DNA of 32,869 bases, taken from assembly GCA_947381965.1 (NCBI GenBank), contig CANCXX010000047.1, positions 1 through 32,869 on the forward strand. Direction: 5' to 3'. Below are positions 17,260-24,715 of the stretch, piece after piece. Source of the stretch: an uncultured bacterium (GTDB lineage Bacteria; Bacillota; Clostridia; Lachnospirales; Lachnospiraceae). A model generated the notes under the pieces. The model was not told the DNA's origin and made no database searches. It saw only the letters and a program-made list of their open reading frames with translations. Both the position numbers and the translations under genes were made by a program. Positions within the stretch are counted from its first letter, which is position 1. Every line of letters begins with the position of its first letter.

Positions 17260-18243
17260 ATGTATTATGCGCCAGTGGTAATTCCGACTTTAAACCGATA
17301 TGATCATTTACAGAGGTGTATTGATTCCCTGAAAAAAAATGAATGTGCAAAAGACACCGATTTGTATATTTCGCTTGACTACCCTCCGGCAGAAAAATAT
17401 ATTTCAGGATATAAAAAGGTGGAATCATATCTGGATAAGGGAATATACGGTTTCCATAAAGTCCATATCTATAAACAGACGGAAAACCTTGGTCCATATG
17501 ACAATTTAAAGTTTGTGATAAGGGAAGCTTTAAAGGAATTTGACTATTTTATTCTGACAGAAGATGATAATGAGTTTTCACAAAATTTTCTTGCATTTAT
17601 GGATAAAGGGCTGGAAAGGTTTGAAAAAGATGAAAAAGTGATGAATATCTGCGGTTACTGTCATCCCGGATATGAATGGGACGCCGGAAGTGATAATGCA
17701 TTTCGGATGATTATGGCAGGCTGGGGAAGCGCTTTTTGGAAAGAAAAGTACCGGAAAATGGAACAGGAAATCAATATTGATTTTTTCTACGAGACAGCAC
17801 AGAGTTTTTCAAAAATGATAAAGTTATATAAAGAAAGCCGCTCACAATTCTGTTATTGTGTTAATGGTATTTTAACAGGACATTATCCGGCGCTGTTTGC
17901 AAAAAATGGTGAAATAACACTGATTGATGTTCCAATCAGCATATATTATATTATTAAAGAAAAATATTCTGTTCTCCCAACAGTATCGAAAGTGCGGAAC
18001 TGGGGAAATGACGGCAGTGGAGTGAACTGTCAGGGAGATGAAAAGGATAATCCAATGGATTATCCCCTTGATACAGAAACAGATTTTGAATATATTATCT
18101 GTGATAAGGATGGGGTGGCGGATAAAAATTTAGCGATAAGTTCCATGATAAACGCACCTTCGGTGGTTTTTAGAATGGCAACTATTGTAAGATATATTTG
18201 GTGGTATATAACGAAAGGGCATAAAAGGATAAAGGCAGAGTGA
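17260..18243 (+). CDS. GT-A-like glycosyltransferase with EDD motif, copy 1
   Basis: Predicted 327-aa protein opening with Y-A-P-V-V-I-P-T-L-N-R-Y, a GT2-like first strand, and carrying T-E-D-D-N-E-F-S (Glu101-Asp102-Asp103) as probable metal site. Further features are a G-W-G-S-A-F-W segment and N-D-G-S-G-V-N near the C-terminus. The layout recalls GNT-I/GT2-type transferases, and these proteins recur in polysaccharide clusters without known donor. A clear relative sits at 29510 with the same opening, the same EDDNEFS motif and the same D-G-S-G-V-N. The ATG at 17260 has AGAGGTG at 17244-17250. Its stop overlaps the GNAT gene by four bases. Confidence 0.72.
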   Translation: MYYAPVVIPTLNRYDHLQRCIDSLKKNECAKDTDLYISLDYPPAEKYISGYKKVESYLDKGIYGFHKVHIYKQTENLGPYDNLKFVIREALKEFDYFILTEDDNEFSQNFLAFMDKGLERFEKDEKVMNICGYCHPGYEWDAGSDNAFRMIMAGWGSAFWKEKYRKMEQEINIDFFYETAQSFSKMIKLYKESRSQFCYCVNGILTGHYPALFAKNGEITLIDVPISIYYIIKEKYSVLPTVSKVRNWGNDGSGVNCQGDEKDNPMDYPLDTETDFEYIICDKDGVADKNLAISSMINAPSVVFRMATIVRYIWWYITKGHKRIKAE

Positions 18244-18776
18244 AAACGTTAAAGTTAATTTCCGTTCAGTATCCGGACCTTGTTTTGGAATTGGCAAAAG
18301 AAAAAGATATTGAAAACCTCCGCATCTGGAAAAATGCAAACAGAAGAAGTTTTTTTTATCAGGAAGAAATTTCAGCGAAAGAGCAGGAAAAATGGTTTGC
18401 GTCCTATCAAAAACGGACTGAAGATTACATGTTTATAGTAAAAGAAGTGACAAAGGAATCGGCGGATGCCCATTCCATTGGCTGTCTGGCGTTTCGAGTA
18501 GAAGATGAGAGAACCATAGACCTTTACAATATTATCAGAGGGCAGAAAAGCAAAGGAACAGCGTCTATGAGGAATGCCATGTATGTTATGCTGAATTTCA
18601 TTAAAGAGAATTATCCTGAGAAGAGAATTAAATGTGATGTGCTAAAAGATAATCCGGCGGTTGGCTGGTATCAGAAATGTGGGTTTGCTATTTGGAAGGA
18701 AATGGAGTATTATATAATGGATATAGATAAAAAGGATATTCCGGCGGTAAAGGTTATAGCCAGTGAGGAGGAATAG
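18240..18776 (+). CDS. GNAT-family N-acetyltransferase, probable amino-sugar acylation
   Basis: Predicted 178-aa GNAT protein. It has L-R-I-W-K-N near residue 28, as in RimJ/RimL- and PseH-type enzymes, the acetyl-CoA pyrophosphate loop Q-K-S-K-G-T-A (102-108), and the terminal D-N-P-A-V-G-W-Y-Q-K-C-G-F, where the conserved Asn and Tyr of the fold sit. It begins at GTG 18240, overlapping the previous stop (GTGA), and ends three bases before an aminotransferase gene. The pair aminotransferase plus GNAT is the usual way to make an N-acetylated 4-amino-sugar nucleotide (compare WecE/WecD or LegC/LegH). Substrate is inferred from context. A run of eight T lies at 18350-18357. Confidence 0.8.
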   Translation: MKTLKLISVQYPDLVLELAKEKDIENLRIWKNANRRSFFYQEEISAKEQEKWFASYQKRTEDYMFIVKEVTKESADAHSIGCLAFRVEDERTIDLYNIIRGQKSKGTASMRNAMYVMLNFIKENYPEKRIKCDVLKDNPAVGWYQKCGFAIWKEMEYYIMDIDKKDIPAVKVIASEEE

Positions 18777-18779
18777 ATT

Positions 18780-19880
18780 ATGATTAATGTATTTGGATCC
18801 AAGGTAGGACAGGAAGAAATTGCACAAATAACGGAAAGTATCAACAATCAATGGATGGGGATGGGACCTAAAACAAAAGCTTTTGAAGCAAAGATGGCGG
18901 AAAGACTTCATCAGGATAAGTTTGTGCTGGTAGACAGCGGATCAAATGGACTTTATATGGCTCTGACCTTATTGGAGCTTCCGAAAGGCAGTGAAATTAT
19001 CATTCCTTCTTTTACATGGGTATCCTGCGCTCAGGTAGTTATGCTTGCTGGATGTGTTCCTGTATTTTGTGATGTGGATTTAGAATCCCAGAATGTGACT
19101 GCGGAAACCATTAAACCACATATTACAGAAAATACCAGTGCAATTATGGTGGTTCATTATGCAGGGCTTCCGGTAGATTTGGACCCCATTTTGGAGCTTG
19201 GATATCCGGTGGTAGAAGATGCCTGCCATGCGGTGGACTCTTTATATAAAGGGAAGCCCTGCGGAACAATCGGAGATGCAGGCGTTTACAGCTTTGACGC
19301 TGTTAAGAACCTTTCTATGGGAGAAGGCGGCGGTGTTGTTTCCAAGAATTCCAAGCTTTTGGAGAGAGCAAATGTTTTACGGTATTGTGGAATTGGAAAA
19401 TCGGGATTTGAGGCGTCAACTCACGGAAAAGATCGCTGGTGGGAATATAATATTGTAGAACCTTTTATAAAAATGAATCCTTCTGATATTGCAGCGGGCA
19501 TTGGTCTTGCTCAGCTTGGAAAACTGGACGAGCTACAGGCATACAGGAAGAAGATATGGGATATCTATCAGGATGAATTTGGAGCTGTGGACTGGATTGA
19601 AACACCCCAGGAAGCGTCAGAGGGGGACAGGCATTCTTATTTTACGTATTTTATACGCGTGCCCCGAAGGGATGAAATGGCAAAAAAATTGTTTGATGAA
19701 GGAATTTATACAACATTAAGATACCATCCGCTCCATTTAAATCCACTGTATAACAGTAAAGCAGAATTGCCGAACAGCGAACTATTAAATGAAACAGGAT
19801 TAAATATTCCGCTTCATCCAAGTCTTTCAATGGAGGATGTGGATAAAATTGTAGACCGTGTCAAAGCATTTGGAAAATAA
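18780..19880 (+). CDS. DegT/DnrJ/EryC1 family sugar aminotransferase
   Basis: Predicted 366-aa PLP-dependent fold-I aminotransferase. Lys176 in S-F-D-A-V-K-N is the Schiff-base lysine, Asp147 in V-V-E-D-A-C-H-A binds the PLP ring nitrogen, and the phosphate region reads D-S-G-S-N-G. The protein has normal family length. Such enzymes convert nucleotide 4-keto (or 3-keto) sugars to amino sugars. A GNAT gene lies immediately upstream, and a LegB-type dehydratase at 5165 could supply a 4-keto substrate. It does not look like the VioA-type paralogue at 30564, so a different substrate is likely. GAGGAGG at 18765-18771 is a strong ribosome binding site for ATG 18780. Confidence 0.86.
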   Translation: MINVFGSKVGQEEIAQITESINNQWMGMGPKTKAFEAKMAERLHQDKFVLVDSGSNGLYMALTLLELPKGSEIIIPSFTWVSCAQVVMLAGCVPVFCDVDLESQNVTAETIKPHITENTSAIMVVHYAGLPVDLDPILELGYPVVEDACHAVDSLYKGKPCGTIGDAGVYSFDAVKNLSMGEGGGVVSKNSKLLERANVLRYCGIGKSGFEASTHGKDRWWEYNIVEPFIKMNPSDIAAGIGLAQLGKLDELQAYRKKIWDIYQDEFGAVDWIETPQEASEGDRHSYFTYFIRVPRRDEMAKKLFDEGIYTTLRYHPLHLNPLYNSKAELPNSELLNETGLNIPLHPSLSMEDVDKIVDRVKAFGK

Positions 19881-19881
19881 A

Positions 19882-20814
19882 ATGACGGAAAAATTCAGTT
19901 GGGAATACTATAAATATAAGCGATATTGTGCAAGAATAAAGCAGCGCATTACAGGAACTTATTTTACACATTATGCAGGGAAAAAACTTATGTCCTTAAG
20001 TGAAGGAAATAAAAGGATAATAGACCTTCTTTCTTCACGGAAGCCATGTGCTGTAGCAAGGTTTGGGTCAGTGGAAGTAAGTGTACTTGCAGAAAGAGAA
20101 GCACAGAAATTAGGAAAGCGTGAAAAATGTAATGATCATATTTTATGTACATCAGCAGGTTTTTTCCCAGAAGATAAAAAAATGATTGATTTATTTGCAG
20201 ATACGATAATCAGGAATGTACATGAAATAGATTTGCTTGGCATCTGGTATAATCCTGCAGAAGAGTTTATTGCAGACAGATACATGAAAAATACAGCATT
20301 TACAGGAATTTCTGCAATTGAACCCTATGTTTTTACAGAGCCATGGAGCGCTTGTCTTGAGAATAAAAAAGTACTTGTAGTGCATCCTTTTGCGGAATCA
20401 ATCAAAAAACAATATGCGATTCACCACAAATTGTTTGACAATAAGAAAGTATTGCCGGATTTTGAACTTAAAGTTATTAAAGCTGTGCAAACAATAGCTG
20501 GGACGGTGGACGACAGGTTTTCAAACTGGTTCGAGGCTCTTCAGTATATGAAAGAGAGAATGGAAAATACAGACTTTGACGTTGCAATCATTGGCTGCGG
20601 GGCATATGGAATGCCCCTTGCTATTTATGCAAAGCAAATGGGAAAACAGGCTGTTCATATGGGAGGTGCAACCCAGATTTTGTTTGGCATTAAGGGACAC
20701 AGATGGGATGAAAACAGGACAATATCTAATCTGTATAACGAATATTGGATTCGACCAAATCAGAGTGAGACAGTAGAGCATCAAGAGAAAGTTGAGGGCG
20801 GATGTTATTGGTAG
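19882..20814 (+). CDS. GT-D-fold-like putative glycosyltransferase
   Basis: Predicted 310-aa soluble protein. It contains V-A-R-F-G-S-V-E (58-65), which lines up with the R-Y/F-G-D-G-E loop of the GT-D (DUF1792) glucosyltransferases, but the Asp of the D-x-E metal motif is Ser here and Gly is Val. Later motifs are D-V-A-I-I-G-C-G-A-Y-G and H-M-G-G-A-T-Q, both consistent with a Rossmann-like nucleotide-binding fold. Start ATG 19882 lies one base after the upstream stop; only a weak GGAAAA precedes it, so coupling is likely. A frame from GTG 19858 would overlap the aminotransferase. Assignment as a glycosyltransferase rests on fold resemblance and context. Confidence 0.55.
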   Translation: MTEKFSWEYYKYKRYCARIKQRITGTYFTHYAGKKLMSLSEGNKRIIDLLSSRKPCAVARFGSVEVSVLAEREAQKLGKREKCNDHILCTSAGFFPEDKKMIDLFADTIIRNVHEIDLLGIWYNPAEEFIADRYMKNTAFTGISAIEPYVFTEPWSACLENKKVLVVHPFAESIKKQYAIHHKLFDNKKVLPDFELKVIKAVQTIAGTVDDRFSNWFEALQYMKERMENTDFDVAIIGCGAYGMPLAIYAKQMGKQAVHMGGATQILFGIKGHRWDENRTISNLYNEYWIRPNQSETVEHQEKVEGGCYW

Positions 20815-21938
20815 ACAGAAAAATAAATGTGTTGATGATGCCAAGCTGGTATACAAATATTGATGCGACTAAATTTACAACTGGAATATTTCATTATGAG
20901 CAGGCGATGGACCTGAAAAAATACTGTAATGTGGTCATGTATTATCCATTTGACAGAGTGTTAAAAGATGATTTTACAGTAAATGATGAACGGGGGATAC
21001 GTACTTATCGTTCCCGTTTTGTTCAAAAGCAGAGAATAAGAAACAGAATTCGGATTTTTAAGGCTTTTAATAAAATAAGGAAAGAATTTAAACCGGATAT
21101 TATTCATGTACATGTAGCGGTGGAAGCTGGAAAGTATGCAGCTTTTTTAGGAAAACTTTTTCATATACCGGTGGTTATTACAGAGCACTCATCAGTAGAA
21201 GTCTCATTGACAGGTAAAGTAGGCGTTATCTTATCTAAATACGTATATGAACGGTGCAGCTATATCGCATGTTGCTCAGATGATTTACAGGGAAAACTCC
21301 AGAAATATTTTCCCCATATTGACTTTGGAGTGGTATATAATGGAATTCAACCTGAAACAATATTGGAGAAAAATGATAAAAATTATTATAAGCAGGGGTT
21401 CATAAATATCGTTATTGTTGCAGCGTTCTATAGTTTAGATATTAAAGGATATCAGTTTTTACTTCCAGCAATCAGACAGATTGTAAATGATGGGTACAAG
21501 GTTATACTCCATATTGTAGGGGATGGGGTTTATAAAGAGCATTATGAGAACCTAGTGAAAAATCTTAATATTGAAGAATATTGTATTTTTTATGGAGATT
21601 GTGAAAGAGAAAAGGTTTACCAGATTGTTTCACAAATGGATTTTTTTGTGTCATCCAGTATCTTGGAATGCTCCGGTGTTTCAGTTCAGGAAGCAATGCT
21701 CCTGGGAAAACCGATTTTGGTAACAAGGTCAGGAGGGGCTAATTCGCTGGTAACAGAGGATACAGCTATTGTTGTGGATAAGGAAAGCACAAATGCTTTG
21801 GTAGAAGGAATTAAAGAAATGATTGCAAGGCTTGGAGAATTTGACACTGATAAGATTAAGAAGTATGCTGTGAACAAATTTGAAATTACAAATATAAGTA
21901 AAAAATATATGAAAATATATGAAAATATATTAAAATAA
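20802..21938 (+). CDS. GT4 family glycosyltransferase, copy 1
   Basis: Predicted 378-aa GT-B glycosyltransferase. The N-terminal domain opens with N-V-L-M-M-P-S-W-Y and has I-T-E-H-S-S near residue 127; the C-terminal domain has I-H-V-H earlier, V-Y-N-G at the hinge, and the E-x7-E signature at Glu289/Glu297 in E-C-S-G-V-S-V-Q-E. Gene length is normal and the frame is intact, which makes it the reference for the broken relative at 31682. It overlaps the upstream gene by 13 bases. ATG 20802 has GAGGGCG too close in front; GTG 20829 matches the start of the paralogue better. The 3' end contains a short ten-base tandem repeat. Confidence 0.86.
   Translation: MLLVDRKINVLMMPSWYTNIDATKFTTGIFHYEQAMDLKKYCNVVMYYPFDRVLKDDFTVNDERGIRTYRSRFVQKQRIRNRIRIFKAFNKIRKEFKPDIIHVHVAVEAGKYAAFLGKLFHIPVVITEHSSVEVSLTGKVGVILSKYVYERCSYIACCSDDLQGKLQKYFPHIDFGVVYNGIQPETILEKNDKNYYKQGFINIVIVAAFYSLDIKGYQFLLPAIRQIVNDGYKVILHIVGDGVYKEHYENLVKNLNIEEYCIFYGDCEREKVYQIVSQMDFFVSSSILECSGVSVQEAMLLGKPILVTRSGGANSLVTEDTAIVVDKESTNALVEGIKEMIARLGEFDTDKIKKYAVNKFEITNISKKYMKIYENILK
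21901..21937 (+). repeat. Short 10-bp AT-rich tandem repeat
   Basis: About three and a half units of the ten-base phrase GAAAATATAT (first and last imperfect) cover the last codons and stop of the copy 1 GT4 gene. It encodes the K-K-Y-M-K-I-Y-E-N-I tail, which is similar in the paralogue where the DNA repeat is weaker, so it is probably a by-product of AT-rich coding. Confidence 0.5.
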
Positions 21939-21958
21939 GCTGGTTTGGAGAATTAAAA

Positions 21959-23698
21959 ATGAGGGGACAGTATCAAAAGGAAATAATTTGTGCTATTATT
22001 GCTATTGCAGTTTCAGCTGCGATAGGAATGATTTCGATACGTATTTGGGAAATAGACCTTACGGTATTGCCCAAGACTTTTGATGACGCAATGGGCATAG
22101 CGACAATATCAAAAAGTATTGCTGAAAATGGGATAGCTGGAATTTATTTTAATAATAGATGGGGAGCTCCGGAAACTGCTTCATTAATAGATTACCCGTA
22201 TATAGACCTATTACTTGCAGGAATGATTGTATTTGTTAATTTATTTACTTCAAATGGAATATGTACTGCTTATATTGTATATTTATTAGGGTTTCCTTTG
22301 ACAGCAGCGAGTATGTATTTTTTATTATCTTATTTAAATATTAACAGGGTGACTAAAATAGTAATCAGTATTATTTATGCAGTTTCTCCATTTCATTTTT
22401 TAAGGGGAATTGGACATTTGGCATTATCAAATTATTTTACACTGCCATTGGGGATTTATTTATCATTTATTATTTTAGACTATAAAAAATGGAAAGAAAG
22501 TAAAATTAGATATTGTGCCTACGCCTGTGCCGTATTGTTAGGATTGGGGAGTGCTTATTATGCGTTTTTTGTATCTGTTATTTTGGGAATCGCGCTCGTT
22601 ATAAAGCTTATAAAAGATAAAGATTTAAACATTATTTATAATGAAGCAAGATATCTATACATTATAGTGGTAGGAGTATTAATAGAAATGCTCCCTAAAA
22701 TAATATATAGTGCTCTAAATGGAAAAAACTATGAAGCGGCTGTTCGATATCCAAGTGAAGCGGAACATTTAGGACTAAAAATTATACAATTATTTTTGCC
22801 ACCTAGCTATTCAAGGATAGGTACATTTAGAAATATAGCAGAAACTTACCAAAATAGCGGTGTTGAAATTAATGAAAATGTTACATCTTCTATGGGTTTA
22901 ATAGCATCAGTTGGGTTTTTGTTATTATGCGTTTGGTTTTTTATTACGTATTTGCGGATTGATTTAAAATTTAAAGATATAAAAGAATATTGTGATTTTT
23001 TGACACTTAGTTTGCTTGTACTTCTTTTACTTAGTCTTGTTGGGGGATTTGGAGTTATATTTAATTCTTTTGTTACTCCATTAATTAGAGGATATTGCAG
23101 GGTAAGCATATTGATTACTGGTATTTGTTTAACCATGCTTGCGATATGTTGTGAATTTTTTTTATTGAAAATAAAAGGTAAAGTAATCTACTATATTGGA
23201 TTGATTATTATGCTTGGGGTAGGTCTGTATGATCAGGTTAAAATAGAGAAAGCCGGATGGCAGGATGCAAGGAAGAAGGATAAAGAAATTTATTCTGAAT
23301 TTTTTGGGAATGTAGAAAATATGCTTAAAGAAGGAGATATGATATATCAATTACCATATATGGATTACCCAGAAGCCGATTTCCCAATAGTAAAAATGGG
23401 TCACTATTCTCCTTTTTTAGGATATATTTATACAGATAATATTAGATGGAGTTATGGTGGGATGAAAGGAAGGAATACAATTGCAAAAGAAATAGTATGT
23501 GATAATGGAATGAGTGAAGAATTCCTCGAAAATCTTGAATGGTATGGATTTGCAGGGGTGTGCATTGACACATATGGATTTGAAGATGAAGGTGTGCAGA
23601 TTTGTAAGTATTATGATGGTTTAAATACTGAATCTTTGGTTTCGGGGGATGGTAGATTTTACTTTTACATATTGCCACCAAAGAATGGAGATAATTAG
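21959..23698 (+). CDS. Polytopic membrane protein, GT-C-like
   Basis: Predicted 579-aa integral membrane protein with roughly ten hydrophobic helices, the first at about residues 9-27, and a soluble C-terminal domain of about 150 residues. Directly after the first helix comes F-D-D-A (Asp42-Asp43) in the first outside loop, the place and kind of acidic motif used by GT-C glycosyltransferases that take polyprenyl-phosphate sugars as donors. The GtrB-like enzyme at 10541 could supply such a donor. No WWDYG oligosaccharyltransferase motif is seen. A polymerase or other polysaccharide membrane protein is the alternative. GGAG at 21947-21950 precedes ATG 21959. The gene is among the most AT-rich in the window. 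Confidence 0.55.
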   Translation: MRGQYQKEIICAIIAIAVSAAIGMISIRIWEIDLTVLPKTFDDAMGIATISKSIAENGIAGIYFNNRWGAPETASLIDYPYIDLLLAGMIVFVNLFTSNGICTAYIVYLLGFPLTAASMYFLLSYLNINRVTKIVISIIYAVSPFHFLRGIGHLALSNYFTLPLGIYLSFIILDYKKWKESKIRYCAYACAVLLGLGSAYYAFFVSVILGIALVIKLIKDKDLNIIYNEARYLYIIVVGVLIEMLPKIIYSALNGKNYEAAVRYPSEAEHLGLKIIQLFLPPSYSRIGTFRNIAETYQNSGVEINENVTSSMGLIASVGFLLLCVWFFITYLRIDLKFKDIKEYCDFLTLSLLVLLLLSLVGGFGVIFNSFVTPLIRGYCRVSILITGICLTMLAICCEFFLLKIKGKVIYYIGLIIMLGVGLYDQVKIEKAGWQDARKKDKEIYSEFFGNVENMLKEGDMIYQLPYMDYPEADFPIVKMGHYSPFLGYIYTDNIRWSYGGMKGRNTIAKEIVCDNGMSEEFLENLEWYGFAGVCIDTYGFEDEGVQICKYYDGLNTESLVSGDGRFYFYILPPKNGDN

Positions 23699-24685
23699 AT
23701 GCAGCCTAAGATAAGCGTGTTATTGCCAGTTTATAATGGGGAACGTTTTTTGGAAGAGTCTATAGATAGTTTATTAAATCAAACGTATAAAAGTTTTGAA
23801 TTATTAGTCTTGCTGGAATATGGAAGCAATCAAGCAAGTCGAAATATTGTATATAGTAAAACTGACCAAAGGGTCAGAATTATCGAAAACAGAGAATGTA
23901 AACTTGGTCTTGCACAATCCTTGAATCTGGGGATAAGGGAGGCGAAAGGTGAGTATATTGCAAGAATGGACGCAGATGATATTAGTCTCCCCAAGCGTTT
24001 TGAAAAACAAGTAAAGTTTTTGGACAGGCACTCACAAATTGTGATGTGTGGTACAGCAATGAAGGGTTTATATACTGATGGGCATACCGATAAAAGGGGA
24101 TACTTTACAGACCCAGAAAGTATTAAATTCGAATGTATGTTAGGAAATCCATTTGGTCATCCAACAGTGATGTGGAGGAGAAAGGAATTCTTAGAGGCAG
24201 GGCTTTTTTATAAGGATACACCTTACAGTGAAGATTTTGAATTATGGAAAAGAGTAGTGGAGATATATCCTTGTGCTAACTTGAAGGAATATCTTCTTAT
24301 ATATCGGATCCATGAAGAAAGTGCCAGTGCAGTTTTTAGTAATACTTTGGGTAATGTTAATAGTGTTCTTAACAAGGAATATCTAAAAAAACATAATATT
24401 GAATATAATTTGGAAGCCCCTTTTTTTAAGGGGAATTTGACAGAAGGAGAATTAAAGTACAGGGAAGATATTCTATGTCAAATATGCCAAATATGGAGTA
24501 AACCAAGAGAATGTCATAAGGCTTTGGAGCAGAGAGTAAGACAGCTTTATACAGTAAATAACGTATATAGTTATAAGCGGTATTGGGAGCGGTTTGGATT
24601 TGTGTATAAAAAAAATATATATGATAGATTAAGAATTATGGTGAGTGTAAATTTGCATAAAGTTATGTCTTCAGTACGAAAATGA
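23699..24685 (+). CDS. GT2 family glycosyltransferase with altered first Asp motif
   Basis: Predicted 328-aa GT-A fold protein beginning K-I-S-V-L-L-P-V-Y-N and carrying the metal site M-D-A-D-D at 90-94, then I-S-L-P-K-R-F-E, typical of GT2 enzymes of O-antigen clusters. The first nucleotide-binding loop, normally V-D-D-G-S-T-D, reads L-L-E-Y-G-S-N, so the usual Asp pair is replaced by Glu-Tyr. Glu may substitute; otherwise base recognition would be affected. The E-D-F-E-L-W motif downstream is intact. ATG 23699 follows the previous stop directly with GGAG at 23687-23690. The donor is unknown. Confidence 0.83.
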   Translation: MQPKISVLLPVYNGERFLEESIDSLLNQTYKSFELLVLLEYGSNQASRNIVYSKTDQRVRIIENRECKLGLAQSLNLGIREAKGEYIARMDADDISLPKRFEKQVKFLDRHSQIVMCGTAMKGLYTDGHTDKRGYFTDPESIKFECMLGNPFGHPTVMWRRKEFLEAGLFYKDTPYSEDFELWKRVVEIYPCANLKEYLLIYRIHEESASAVFSNTLGNVNSVLNKEYLKKHNIEYNLEAPFFKGNLTEGELKYREDILCQICQIWSKPRECHKALEQRVRQLYTVNNVYSYKRYWERFGFVYKKNIYDRLRIMVSVNLHKVMSSVRK

Positions 24686-24715
24686 CAAAAATAGAATTGT
24701 ATAGGTAATTTGAAA

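Noticed and set aside
19219-19719. Two plus-strand frames inside the aminotransferase gene
   Set aside because: Out-of-frame readings of a gene whose PLP motifs are all intact in the main frame.
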